A stretch of 64,000 nt of DNA, taken from contig BTRK01000004.1 of assembly GCA_036245805.1 (NCBI GenBank), positions 48,052,690-48,116,689 of the forward strand. The letters are read 5' to 3'. Every line of letters starts with the position of its first letter. Position 1 is the first letter of the stretch. Of the stretch, positions 25,848-39,700 are shown piece by piece. The DNA comes from Pristionchus mayeri. Lineage: Eukaryota > Nematoda > Chromadorea > Rhabditida > Neodiplogasteridae. The notes beneath the pieces are model-generated. The model saw nothing but the letters and a program-made list of their open reading frames with translations, had not been told where the DNA came from and did no database searches. A program made the translations under genes and the position numbers.

Positions 25848-28800
25848 AAGCGTATTGGGGCTTTGGACTCGGGAAGGGGGTGATTTTTTATCAAAAGTGT
25901 CATATCATGCCGGTAAAAAAATCGATTCAGAGGCCAACACGAGGTCACTGAGACGTAAAAATAAGAAGTTAAGGAGATTCTGAGGTGCTTTTCATAATGC
26001 CCGCTTGATCCAGCTCCTAACCCTAAGCGTATTGGGGCTTTGGACTCGGGAAGGGGGTGATTTTTTATCAAAAGTGTCATATCATGCCGGTAAAAAAATC
26101 GATTCAGAGGCCAACACGAGGTCACTGAGACGTAAAAATAAGAAGTTAAGGAGATTCTGAGGTGCTTTTCATAATGCCCGCTTGATCCAGCTCCTAACCC
26201 TAAGCGTATTGGGGCTTTGGACTCGGGAAGGGGGTGATTTTTCATCAAAAGCGTCATATCGGGCCGGTGAAAAAATCGATTCGGAGGCCAACACGAGGTC
26301 AATAAGACATCTAAATATCAAGGTAAGGAGATTTTGAGGTGCTATTCATAATGCCCACTTGATCCCGCTCCTAAACCAAAGCGTATTGGGATTTTGGACT
26401 CGCGAAGAGGGTGATTTTTCATCAAAAGTGTCATATCGGGCCGGAGAAATAATCGATTCGGAGGCCGACACGAGGTCAATGAGACGTAAAAATAAGAAGT
26501 TAAGGAGATTCTGAGGTGCTTTTCATAATGCCACTTGATCCAGCTCCTAAACCTAAGCGTATTGGGGCTTTGGACTCGGGAAGGGGGTGATTTTTTATCA
26601 AAAGTGTCATATCATGCCGGTAAAAAAATCGATTCAGAGGCCAACACGAGGTCACTGAGACGTAAAAATAAGAAGTTAAGGAGATTCTGAGGTGCTTTTC
26701 ATAATGCCCGCTTGATCCAGCTCCTAACCCTAAGCGTATTGGGGCTTTGGACTCGGGAAGGGGGTGATTTTTTATCAAAAGTGTCATATCATGCCGGTAA
26801 AAAAATCGATTCAGAGGCCAACACGAGGTCACTGAGACGTAAAAATAAGAAGTTAAGGAGATTCTGAGGTGCTTTTCATAATGCCCGCTTGATCCAGCTC
26901 CTAACCCTAAGCGTATTGGGGCTTTGGACTCGGGAAGGGGGTGATTTTTCATCAAAAGCGTCATATCGGGCCGGTGAAAAAATCGATTCGGAGGCCAACA
27001 CGAGGTCAATAAGACATCTAAATATCAAGGTAAGGAGATTTTGAGGTGCTATTCATAATGCCCACTTGATCCCGCTCCTAAACCAAAGCGTATTGGGATT
27101 TTGGACTCGCGAAGAGGGTGATTTTTCATCAAAAGTGTCATATCGGGCCGGAGAAATAATCGATTCGGAGGCCGACACGAGGTCAATGAGACGTAAAAAT
27201 AAGAAGTTAAGGAGATTCTGAGGTGCTTTTCATAATGCCACTTGATCCAGCTCCTAAACCTAAGCGTATTGGGGCTTTGGACTCGGGAAGGGGGTGATTT
27301 TTTATCAAAAGTGTCATATCATGCCGGTAAAAAAATCGATTCGGAGGCCAACACGAGGTCTCTGAGACGTAAAAATAAGAAGTTAAGGAGATTCTGAGGT
27401 GCTTTTCATAATGCCCGCTTGATCCAGCTCCTAACCCTAAGCGTATTGGGGCTTTGGACTCGGAAAGGGGGTGATTTTTCATCATAAGTGTCATATCGGA
27501 CCGGTGAAAAAATCGATTCGGAGGCGAACATGAGGTCAATAAGACATCTAAATATGAACGTAAGGAGATTTTGAGGTGCATTTCATAATGGCACTTGATC
27601 CCGCTCCTAAACCTAAGCGTATTGGGGCTTTGGACTCGCGAAGAGGGTGATTTTTCATCAAAAGTGTCATATCGGGCCGGTGAAAAAATCGATTCGGAGG
27701 CCAACATGAGGTCAAGGAGAAGTAACAATAAGAAGTTAAGGAGATTTTGAGGTGCTTTTCATAATGCCCGCTTGATCCAGCTCCTAACCCTAAGCGTATT
27801 GGGGCTTTGGACTCGGAAAGGGGGTGATTTTTCATCATAAGTGTCATATCGGACCGGTGAAAAAATCGATTCGGAGGCGAACATGAGGTCAATAAGACAT
27901 CTAAATATGAACGTAAGGAGATTTTGAGGTGCATTTCATAATGGCACTTGATCCCGCTCCTAAACCTAGGCGTATTGGGGCTTTGGACTCGCGAAGAGGG
28001 TGATTTTTCATCAAAAGTGTCATATCGGGCCGGTGAAAAAATCGATTCGGAGGCCAACATGAGGTCAAGGAGAAGTAACAATAAGAAGTTAAGGAGATTT
28101 TGAGGTGCTTTTCATAATGCCCACTTGATCCCGCTCCTAAACCTAAGCGTATTGGGGCTTTGGACTCGGGAAGGGGGTGATTTTTCATCAAAAGCGTCAT
28201 ATCGGGCCGGTGAAAAAATCGATTCGGAGGCCAACACGAGGTCACTGAGACGTAAGAATAAGAAGTTAAGGATATTGTGAGGTGCTTTTCATAATGCCCA
28301 CTTGATCCCGCTCCTAAACCTAAGCGTATTGGGGCTTTGGACTCGCGAAGAGGGTGATTTTTCATCAAAAGCGTCATATCGGGCCGGTGAAATAATCGAT
28401 TCGGAGGCCAACATGAGGTCAATGAGACGTGAGAATAAGAAGTTAAGGAGATTCTGAGGTGCTTTTCATAATGCCCACTTGATCCCGCTCCTAAACCTAA
28501 GCGTATTGGGGCTTTGGACTCGGGAAGGGGGTGATTTTTTATCAAAAGTGTCATATCATGCCGGTAAAAAAATCGATTCGGAGGCCAACATGAGGTCAAG
28601 GAGAAGTAAAAATAAGAAGTTAAGGAGATTTTGAGGTGCTTTTCATAATGCCCACTTGATCCCGCTCCTAAACCTAAGCGTATTGGGGCTTTGGACTCGC
28701 GAAGAGGGTGATTTTTCATCAAAAGTGTCATATCGGGCCGGTGAAAAAATCGATTCGGAGGCCAACATGAGGTCAAGGAGAAGTAAAAATAAGAAGTTAA

Positions 28801-28961
28801 GGAGATTTTGAGGTGCTTTTCATAATGCCCGCTTGATCCAGCTCCTAACCCTAAGCGTATTGAGGCTTTGGACTCGGGAAGGGGGTGATTTTTTATCAAA
28901 AGTGTCATATCATGCCGGTAAAAAAATCGATTCGGAGGCCAACACGAGGTCACTGAGACGT
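25848..28961. repeat. Segmental duplication of satellite, copy 2
   Basis: Second copy of the 22,137-25,250 block at an offset of 3,711 bp. The nested 707-bp duplication is retained (caataagacatctaaatatc at about 26,298 and 27,005). Downstream of about 28,961 it changes to homogenised satellite of the 6-22 kb type. Confidence 0.88.
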
Positions 28962-31900
28962 AAAAATAAGAAGTTAAGGAGATTGTGAGGTGCTTTTCAT
29001 AATGCCCACTTGATCCCGCTCCTAAACCTAAGCGTATTGGGGCTTTGGACTCGCGAAGAGGGTGATTTTTCATCAAAAGTGTCATATCGGGCCGGTGAAA
29101 AAATCGATTCGGAGGCCAACATGAGGTCAAGGAGAAGTAAAAATAAGAAGTTAAGGAGATTTTGAGGTGCTTTTCATAATGCCCACTTGATCCCGCTCCT
29201 AAACCTAAGCGTATTGGGGCTTTGGACTCGGGAAGGGGGTGATTTTTTATCAAAAGTGTCATATCATGCCGGTAAAAAAATCGATTCGGAGGCCAACATG
29301 AGGTCAAGGAGAAGTAAAAATAAGAAGTTAAGGAGATTTTGAGGTGCTTTTCATAATGCCCACTTGATCCCGCTCCTAAACCTAAGCGTATTGGGGCTTT
29401 GGACTCGGGAAGGGGGTGATTTTTTATCAAAAGTGTCATATCATGCCGGTAAAAAAATCGATTCGGAGGCCAACATGAGGTCAAGGAGAAGTAAAAATAA
29501 GAAGTTAAGGAGATTTTGAGGTGCTTTTCATAATGCCCACTTGATCCCGCTCCTAAACCTAAGCGTATTGGGGCTTTGGACTCGCGAAGAGGGTGATTTT
29601 TCATCAAAAGTGTCATATCGGGCCGGTGAAAAAATCGATTCGGAGGCCAACATGAGGTCAAGGAGAAGTAAAAATAAGAAGTTAAGGAGATTTTGAGGTG
29701 CTTTTCATAATGCCCACTTGATCCCGCTCCTAAACCTAAGCGTATTGGGGCTTTGGACTCGCGAAGAGGGTGATTTTTCATCAAAAGTGTCATATCGGGC
29801 CGGTGAAAAAATCGATTCGGAGGCCAACATGAGGTCAAGGAGAAGTAAAAATAAGAAGTTAAGGAGATTTTGAGGTGCTTTTCATAATGCCCGCTTGATC
29901 CAGCTCCTAACCCTAAGCGTATTGAGGCTTTGGACTCGGGAAGGGGGTGATTTTTTATCAAAAGTGTCATATCATGCCGGTAAAAAAATCGATTCGGAGG
30001 CCAACACGAGGTCACTGAGACGTAAAAATAAGAAGTTAAGGAGATTGTGAGGTGCTTTTCATAATGCCCACTTGATCCCGCTCCTAAACCTAAGCGTATT
30101 GGGGCTTTGGACTCGCGAAGAGGGTGATTTTTCATCAAAAGTGTCATATCGGGCCGGTGAAAAAATCGATTCGGAGGCCAACATGAGGTCAAGGAGAAGT
30201 AAAAATAAGAAGTTAAGGAGATTTTGAGGTGCTTTTCATAATGCCCACTTGATCCCGCTCCTAAACCTAAGCGTATTGGGGCTTTGGACTCGGGAAGGGG
30301 GTGATTTTTTATCAAAAGTGTCATATCATGCCGGTAAAAAAATCGATTCGGAGGCCAACATGAGGTCAAGGAGAAGTAAAAATAAGAAGTTAAGGAGATT
30401 TTGAGGTGCTTTTCATAATGCCCACTTGATCCCGCTCCTAAACCTAAGCGTATTGGGGCTTTGGACTCGCGAAGAGGGTGATTTTTCATCAAAAGTGTCA
30501 TATCGGGCCGGTGAAAAAATCGATTCGGAGGCCAACATGAGGTCAAGGAGAAGTAAAAATAAGAAGTTAAGGAGATTTTGAGGTGCTTTTCATAATGCCC
30601 ACTTGATCCCGCTCCTAAACCTAAGCGTATTGGGGCTTTGGACTCGCGAAGAGGGTGATTTTTCATCAAAAGTGTCATATCGGGCCGGTGAAAAAATCGA
30701 TTCGGAGGCCAACATGAGGTCAAGGAGAAGTAAAAATAAGAAGTTAAGGAGATTTTGAGGTGCTTTTCATAATGCCCGCTTGATCCAGCTCCTAACCCTA
30801 AGCGTATTGAGGCTTTGGACTCGGGAAGGGGGTGATTTTTTATCAAAAGTGTCATATCATGCCGGTAAAAAAATCGATTCGGAGGCCAACACGAGGTCAC
30901 TGAGACGTAAAAATAAGAAGTTAAGGAGATTGTGAGGTGCTTTTCATAATGCCCACTTGATCCCGCTCCTAAACCTAAGCGTATTGGGGCTTTGGACTCG
31001 CGAAGAGGGTGATTTTTCATCAAAAGTGTCATATCGGGCCGGTGAAAAAATCGATTCGGAGGCCAACATGAGGTCAAGGAGAAGTAAAAATAAGAAGTTA
31101 AGGAGATTTTGAGGTGCTTTTCATAATGCCCACTTGATCCCGCTCCTAAACCTAAGCGTATTGGGGCTTTGGACTCGGGAAGGGGGTGATTTTTTATCAA
31201 AAGTGTCATATCATGCCGGTAAAAAAATCGATTCGGAGGCCAACATGAGGTCAAGGAGAAGTAAAAATAAGAAGTTAAGGAGATTTTGAGGTGCTTTTCA
31301 TAATGCCCACTTGATCCCGCTCCTAAACCTAAGCGTATTGGGGCTTTGGACTCGGGAAGGGGGTGATTTTTTATCAAAAGTGTCATATCATGCCGGTAAA
31401 AAAATCGATTCGGAGGCCAACATGAGGTCAAGGAGAAGTAAAAATAAGAAGTTAAGGAGATTTTGAGGTGCTTTTCATAATGCCCACTTGATCCCGCTCC
31501 TAAACCTAAGCGTATTGGGGCTTTGGACTCGCGAAGAGGGTGATTTTTCATCAAAAGTGTCATATCGGGCCGGTGAAAAAATCGATTCGGAGGCCAACAT
31601 GAGGTCAAGGAGAAGTAAAAATAAGAAGTTAAGGAGATTTTGAGGTGCTTTTCATAATGCCCACTTGATCCCGCTCCTAAACCTAAGCGTATTGGGGCTT
31701 TGGACTCGCGAAGAGGGTGATTTTTCATCAAAAGTGTCATATCGGGCCGGTGAAAAAATCGATTCGGAGGCCAACATGAGGTCAAGGAGAAGTAAAAATA
31801 AGAAGTTAAGGAGATTTTGAGGTGCTTTTCATAATGCCCACTTGATCCCGCTCCTAAACCTAAGCGTATTGGGGCTTTGGACTCGGGAAGGGGGTGATTT

Positions 31901-34870
31901 TTTATCAAAAGTGTCATATCATGCCGGTAAAAAAATCGATTCGGAGGCCAACATGAGGTCAAGGAGAAGTAAAAATAAGAAGTTAAGGAGATTTTGAGGT
32001 GCTTTTCATAATGCCCACTTGATCCCGCTCCTAAACCTAAGCGTATTGGGGCTTTGGACTCGGGAAGGGGGTGATTTTTTATCAAAAGTGTCATATCATG
32101 CCGGTAAAAAAATCGATTCGGAGGCCAACATGAGGTCAAGGAGAAGTAAAAATAAGAAGTTAAGGAGATTTTGAGGTGCTTTTCATAATGCCCACTTGAT
32201 CCCGCTCCTAAACCTAAGCGTATTGGGGCTTTGGACTCGCGAAGAGGGTGATTTTTCATCAAAAGTGTCATATCGGGCCGGTGAAAAAATCGATTCGGAG
32301 GCCAACATGAGGTCAAGGAGAAGTAAAAATAAGAAGTTAAGGAGATTTTGAGGTGCTTTTCATAATGCCCACTTGATCCCGCTCCTAAACCTAAGCGTAT
32401 TGGGGCTTTGGACTCGCGAAGAGGGTGATTTTTCATCAAAAGTGTCATATCGGGCCGGTGAAAAAATCGATTCGGAGGCCAACATGAGGTCAAGGAGAAG
32501 TAAAAATAAGAAGTTAAGGAGATTTTGAGGTGCTTTTCATAATGCCCGCTTGATCCAGCTCCTAACCCTAAGCGTATTGAGGCTTTGGACTCGGGAAGGG
32601 GGTGATTTTTTATCAAAAGTGTCATATCATGCCGGTAAAAAAATCGATTCGGAGGCCAACACGAGGTCACTGAGACGTAAAAATAAGAAGTTAAGGAGAT
32701 TGTGAGGTGCTTTTCATAATGCCCACTTGATCCCGCTCCTAAACCTAAGCGTATTGGGGCTTTGGACTCGCGAAGAGGGTGATTTTTCATCAAAAGTGTC
32801 ATATCGGGCCGGTGAAAAAATCGATTCGGAGGCCAACATGAGGTCAAGGAGAAGTAAAAATAAGAAGTTAAGGAGATTTTGAGGTGCTTTTCATAATGCC
32901 CACTTGATCCCGCTCCTAAACCTAAGCGTATTGGGGCTTTGGACTCGCGAAGAGGGTGATTTTTCATCAAAAGTGTCATATCGGGCCGGTGAAAAAATCG
33001 ATTCGGAGGCCAACATGAGGTCAAGGAGAAGTAAAAATAAGAAGTTAAGGAGATTTTGAGGTGCTTTTCATAATGCCCACTTGATCCCGCTCCTAAACCT
33101 AAGCGTATTGGGGCTTTGGACTCGGGAAGGGGGTGATTTTTTATCAAAAGTGTCATATCATGCCGGTAAAAAAATCGATTCGGAGGCCAACATGAGGTCA
33201 AGGAGAAGTAAAAATAAGAAGTTAAGGAGATTTTGAGGTGCTTTTCATAATGCCCACTTGATCCCGCTCCTAAACCTAAGCGTATTGGGGCTTTGGACTC
33301 GCGAAGAGGGTGATTTTTCATCAAAAGTGTCATATCGGGCCGGTGAAAAAATCGATTCGGAGGCCAACATGAGGTCAAGGAGAAGTAAAAATAAGAAGTT
33401 AAGGAGATTTTGAGGTGCTTTTCATAATGCCCGCTTGATCCAGCTCCTAACCCTAAGCGTATTGAGGCTTTGGACTCGGGAAGGGGGTGATTTTTTATCA
33501 AAAGTGTCATATCATGCCGGTAAAAAAATCGATTCGGAGGCCAACATGAGGTCAAGGAGAAGTAAAAATAAGAAGTTAAGGAGATTTTGAGGTGCTTTTC
33601 ATAATGCCCACTTGATCCCGCTCCTAAACCTAAGCGTATTGGTGCTTTGGACTCGCGAAGAGGGTGATTTTTCATCAAAAGTGTCATATCGGGCCGGTGA
33701 AAAAATCGATTCGGAGGCCAACATGAGGTCAAGGAGAAGTAAAAATAAGAAGTTAAGGAGATTTTGAGGTGCTTTTCATAATGCCCGCTTGATCCAGCTC
33801 CTAACCCTAAGCGTATTGAGGCTTTGGACTCGGGAAGGGGGTGATTTTTTATCAAAAGTGTCATATCATGCCGGTAAAAAAATCGATTCGGAGGCCAACA
33901 TGAGGTCAAGGAGAAGTAATAATAAGAAGTTAAGGAGATTTTGAGGTGCTTTTCATAATGCCCACTTGATCCCGCTCCTAAACCTAAGCGTATTGGGGCT
34001 TTGGACTCGCGAAGAGGGTGATTTTTCATCAAAAGTGTCATATCGGGCCGGTGAAAAAATCGATTCGGAGGCCAACATGAGGTCAAGGAGAAGTAAAAAT
34101 AAGAAGTTAAGGAGATTTTGAGGTGCTTTTCATAATGCCCGCTTGATCCAGCTCCTAACCCTAAGCGTATTGAGGCTTTGGACTCGGGAAGGGGGTGATT
34201 TTTTATCAAAAGTGTCATATCATGCCGGTAAAAAAATCGATTCGGAGGCCAACACGAGGCCACTGAGACGTAAAAATAAGAAGTTAAGGAGATTGTGAGG
34301 TGCTTTTCATAATGCCCACTTGATCCCGCTCCTAAACCTAAGCGTATTGGGGCTTTGGACTCGCGAAGAGGGTGATTTTTCATCAAAAGTGTCATATCGG
34401 GCCGGTGAAAAAATCGATTCGGAGGCCAACATGAGGTCAAGGAGAAGTAAAAATAAGAAGTTAAGGAGATTTTGAGGTGCTTTTCATAATGCCCGCTTGA
34501 TCCAGCTCCTAACCCTAAGCGTATTGAGGCTTTGGACTCGGGAAGGGGGTGATTTTTTATCAAAAGTGTCATATCATGCCGGTAAAAAAATCGATTCGGA
34601 GGCCAACATGAGGTCAAGGAGAAGTAAAAATAAGAAGTTAAGGAGATTTTGAGGTGCTTTTCATAATGCCCACTTGATCCCGCTCCTAAACCTAAGCGTA
34701 TTGGGGCTTTGGACTCGCGCAGAGGGTGATTTTTCATCAAAAGTGTCATATCGGGCCGGTGAAAAAATCGATTCGGAGGCCAACATGAGGTCAAGGAGAA
34801 GTAAAAATAAGAAGTTAAGGAGATTTTGAGGTGCTTTTCATAATGCCCACTTGATCCCGCTCCTAAACCT
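28962..34870. repeat. 177-bp satellite array, second homogenised segment
   Basis: About 33 monomers in exact register with the same allele set and higher-order organisation as 6-22 kb. The minus-strand satellite frame stays open through the whole stretch. The last ~0.7 kb matches 21.5-22.1 kb at an offset of 12,734 bp: the rare allele cacgaggccactg is at 21,519 and 34,253. This joins it to the third copy of the duplicated block. No gene is seen. Confidence 0.93.
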
Positions 34871-36760
34871 AAGCGTATTGGGGCTTTGGACTCGGGAAGG
34901 GGGTGATTTTTTATCAAAAGTGTCATATCATGCCGGTAAAAAAATCGATTCAGAGGCCAACACGAGGTCACTGAGACGTAAAAATAAGAAGTTAAGGAGA
35001 TTCTGAGGTGCTTTTCATAATGCCCGCTTGATCCAGCTCCTAACCCTAAGCGTATTGGGGCTTTGGACTCGGGAAGGGGGTGATTTTTTATCAAAAGTGT
35101 CATATCATGCCGGTAAAAAAATCGATTCAGAGGCCAACACGAGGTCACTGAGACGTAAAAATAAGAAGTTAAGGAGATTCTGAGGTGCTTTTCATAATGC
35201 CCGCTTGATCCAGCTCCTAACCCTAAGCGTATTGGGGCTTTGGACTCGGGAAGGGGGTGATTTTTCATCAAAAGCGTCATATCGGGCCGGTGAAAAAATC
35301 GATTCGGAGGCCAACACGAGGTCAATAAGACATCTAAATATCAAGGTAAGGAGATTTTGAGGTGCTATTCATAATGCCCACTTGATCCCGCTCCTAAACC
35401 AAAGCGTATTGGGATTTTGGACTCGCGAAGAGGGTGATTTTTCATCAAAAGTGTCATATCGGGCCGGAGAAATAATCGATTCGGAGGCCGACACGAGGTC
35501 AATGAGACGTAAAAATAAGAAGTTAAGGAGATTCTGAGGTGCTTTTCATAATGCCACTTGATCCAGCTCCTAAACCTAAGCGTATTGGGGCTTTGGACTC
35601 GGGAAGGGGGTGATTTTTTATCAAAAGTGTCATATCATGCCGGTAAAAAAATCGATTCAGAGGCCAACACGAGGTCACTGAGACGTAAAAATAAGAAGTT
35701 AAGGAGATTCTGAGGTGCTTTTCATAATGCCCGCTTGATCCAGCTCCTAACCCTAAGCGTATTGGGGCTTTGGACTCGGGAAGGGGGTGATTTTTTATCA
35801 AAAGTGTCATATCATGCCGGTAAAAAAATCGATTCAGAGGCCAACACGAGGTCACTGAGACGTAAAAATAAGAAGTTAAGGAGATTCTGAGGTGCTTTTC
35901 ATAATGCCCGCTTGATCCAGCTCCTAACCCTAAGCGTATTGGGGCTTTGGACTCGGGAAGGGGGTGATTTTTCATCAAAAGCGTCATATCGGGCCGGTGA
36001 AAAAATCGATTCGGAGGCCAACACGAGGTCAATAAGACATCTAAATATCAAGGTAAGGAGATTTTGAGGTGCTATTCATAATGCCCACTTGATCCCGCTC
36101 CTAAACCAAAGCGTATTGGGATTTTGGACTCGCGAAGAGGGTGATTTTTCATCAAAAGTGTCATATCGGGCCGGAGAAATAATCGATTCGGAGGCCGACA
36201 CGAGGTCAATGAGACGTAAAAATAAGAAGTTAAGGAGATTCTGAGGTGCTTTTCATAATGCCACTTGATCCAGCTCCTAAACCTAAGCGTATTGGGGCTT
36301 TGGACTCGGGAAGGGGGTGATTTTTTATCAAAAGTGTCATATCATGCCGGTAAAAAAATCGATTCGGAGGCCAACACGAGGTCTCTGAGACGTAAAAATA
36401 AGAAGTTAAGGAGATTCTGAGGTGCTTTTCATAATGCCCGCTTGATCCAGCTCCTAACCCTAAGCGTATTGGGGCTTTGGACTCGGAAAGGGGGTGATTT
36501 TTCATCATAAGTGTCATATCGGACCGGTGAAAAAATCGATTCGGAGGCGAACATGAGGTCAATAAGACATCTAAATATGAACGTAAGGAGATTTTGAGGT
36601 GCATTTCATAATGGCACTTGATCCCGCTCCTAAACCTAAGCGTATTGGGGCTTTGGACTCGCGAAGAGGGTGATTTTTCATCAAAAGTGTCATATCGGGC
36701 CGGTGAAAAAATCGATTCGGAGGCCAACATGAGGTCAAGGAGAAGTAACAATAAGAAGTT
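34871..36760. repeat. Segmental duplication of satellite, copy 3 (partial)
   Basis: Third copy of the duplicated block, 9,023 bp from copy 2 and 12,734 bp from copy 1: atcgattcagagg at 22,210, 25,921 and 34,944. The 707-bp nested repeat is present again (caataagacatctaaatatc at about 35,321 and 36,028). Near 36,765 it differs from copy 2 by agtttaggag instead of agttaaggag. Beyond about 36,950 one extra base (gcccactt for ggcactt) shifts the offset to 9,024 and the similarity becomes mosaic. Confidence 0.85.
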
Positions 36761-39700
36761 TAGGAGATTTTGAGGTGCTTTTCATAATGCCCGCTTGATC
36801 CAGCTCCTAACCCTAAGCGTATTGGGGCTTTGGACTCGGAAAGGGGGTGATTTTTCATCATAAGTGTCATATCGGACCGGTGAAAAAATCGATTCGGAGG
36901 CGAACATGAGGTCAATAAGACATCTAAATATGAACGTAAGGAGATTTTGAGGTGCTTTTCATAATGCCCACTTGATCCCGCTCCTAAACCTAGGCGTATT
37001 GGGGCTTTGGACTCGCGAAGAGGGTGATTTTTCATCAAAAGTGTCATATCGGGCCGGTGAAAAAATCGATTCGGAGGCCAACATGAGGTCAAGGAGAAGT
37101 AACAATAAGAAGTTAAGGAGATTTTGAGGTGCTTTTCATAATGCCCACTTGATCCCGCTCCTAAACCTAAGCGTATTGGGGCTTTGGACTCGGGAAGGGG
37201 GTGATTTTTCATCAAAAGCGTCATATCGGGCCGGTGAAAAAATCGATTCGGAGGCCAACACGAGGTCAAGGAGAAGTAACAATAAGAAGTTAAGGAGATT
37301 TTGAGGTGCTTTTCATAATGCCCACTTGATCCCGCTCCTAAACCTAAGCGTATTGGGGCTTTGGACTCGCGAAGAGGGTGATTTTTCATCAAAAGTGTCA
37401 TATCGGGCCGGTGAAAAAATCGATTCGGAGGCCAACATGAGGTCAAGGAGAAGTAACAATAAGAAGTTTAGGAGATTTTGAGGTGCTTTTCATAATGCCC
37501 ACTTGATCCCGCTCCTAAACCTAGGCGTATTGGGGCTTTGGACTCGCGAAGAGGGTGATTTTTCATCAAAAGTGTCATATCGGGCCGGTGAAAAAATCGA
37601 TTCGGAGGCCAACATGAGGTCAAGGAGAAGTAACAATAAGAAGTTAAGGAGATTTTGAGGTGCTTTTCATAATGCCCACTTGATCCCGCTCCTAAACCTA
37701 AGCGTATTGGGGCTTTGGACTCGGGAAGGGGGTGATTTTTCATCAAAAGCGTCATATCGGGCCGGTGAAAAAATCGATTCGGAGGCCAACACGAGGTCAC
37801 TGAGACGTAAGAATAAGAAGTTAAGGATATTGTGAGGTGCTTTTCATAATGCCCACTTGATCCCGCTCCTAAACCTAAGCGTATTGGGGCTTTGGACTCG
37901 CGAAGAGGGTGATTTTTCATCAAAAGCGTCATATCGGGCCGGTGAAATAATCGATTCGGAGGCCAACATGAGGTCAATGAGACGTGAGAATAAGAAGTTA
38001 AGGAGATTCTGAGGTGCTTTTCATAATGCCCACTTGATCCCGCTCCTAAACCTAAGCGTATTGGGGCTTTGGACTCGGGAAGGGGGTGATTTTTCATCAA
38101 AAGCGTCATATCGGGCCGGTGAAAAAATCGATTCGGAGGCCAACACGAGGTCACTGAGACGTAAGAATAAGAAGTTAAGGATATTGTGAGGTGCTTTTCA
38201 TAATGCCCACTTGATCCCGCTCCTAAACCTAAGCGTATTGGGGCTTTGGACTCGCGAAGAGGGTGATTTTTCATCAAAAGCTTCATATCGGGCCGGTGAA
38301 ATAATCGATTCGGAGGCCGACACGAGGACAATGAGACGTAAAAATAAGAAGTTAAGGAGATTCTGAGGTGCTTTTCATAATGCCCACTTGATCCCGCTCC
38401 TAAACCTAAGCGTATTGGGGCTTTGGACTCGGGAAGGGGTTGATTTTTTATCAAAAGTGTCATATCATGCCGGTAAAAAAATCGATTCAGAGGCCAACAC
38501 GAGGTCACTGAGACGTAAAAATAAGAAGTTAAGGAGATTCTGAGGTGCTTTTCATAATGCCCGCTTGATCCAGCTCCTAACCCTAAGCGTATTGGGGCTT
38601 TGGACTCGGGAAGGGGGTGATTTTTTATCAAAAGTGTCATATCATGCCGGTAAAAAAATCGATTCAGAGGCCAACACGAGGTCACTGAGACGTAAAAATA
38701 AGAAGTTAAGGAGATTCTGAGGTGCTTTTCATAATGCCCGCTTGATCCAGCTCCTAACCCTAAGCGTATTGGGGCTTTGGACTCGGGAAGGGGGTGATTT
38801 TTCATCAAAAGCGTCATATCGGGCCGGTGAAAAAATCGATTCGGAGGCCAACACGTGGTCACTGAGACGTAAAAATAAGAAGTTAAGGAGATTCTGAGGT
38901 GCTTTTCATAATGCCCACTTGATCCCGCTCCTAAACCTAAGCGTATTGGGGCTTTGGACTCGGGAAGGGGTTGATTTTTTATCAAAAGTGTCATATAGGA
39001 CCGGTGAAAAAATCGATTCGGAGGCCAACATGAGGTCAATAAGACATCTAAATATCAAGGTAAGGATATTGTGAGGTGCTTTTCATAATGCCCACTTGAT
39101 CCCGCTCCTAAACCTAAGCGTATTGGGGCTTTGGACTCGCGAAGAGGGTGATTTTTCATCAAAAGCTTCATATCGGGCCGGTGAAATAATCGATTCGGAG
39201 GCCGACACGAGGTCAATGAGACGTAAAAATAAGAAGTTAAGGAGATTCTGAGGTGCTTTTCATAATGCCCACTTGATCCCGCTCCTAAACCTAAGCGTAT
39301 TGGGGCTTTGGACTCGGGAAGGGGGTGATTTTTTATCAAAAGTGTCATATCATGCCGGTAAAAAAATCGATTCGGAGGCCAACACGAGGTCTCTGAGACG
39401 TAAAAATAAGAAGTTAAGGAGATTCTGAGGTGCTTTTCATAATGCCCGCTTGATCCAGCTCCTAACCCTAAGCGTATTGGGGCTTTGGACTCGGGAAGGG
39501 GGTGATTTTTTATCAAAAGTGTCATATCATGCCGGTAAAAAAATCGATTCAGAGGCCAACACGAGGTCACTGAGACGTAAAAATAAGAAGTTAAGGAGAT
39601 TCTGAGGTGCTTTTCATAATGCCCGCTTGATCCAGCTCCTAACCCTAAGCGTATTGGGGCTTTGGACTCGGGAAGGGGGTGATTTTTCATCAAAAGCGTC

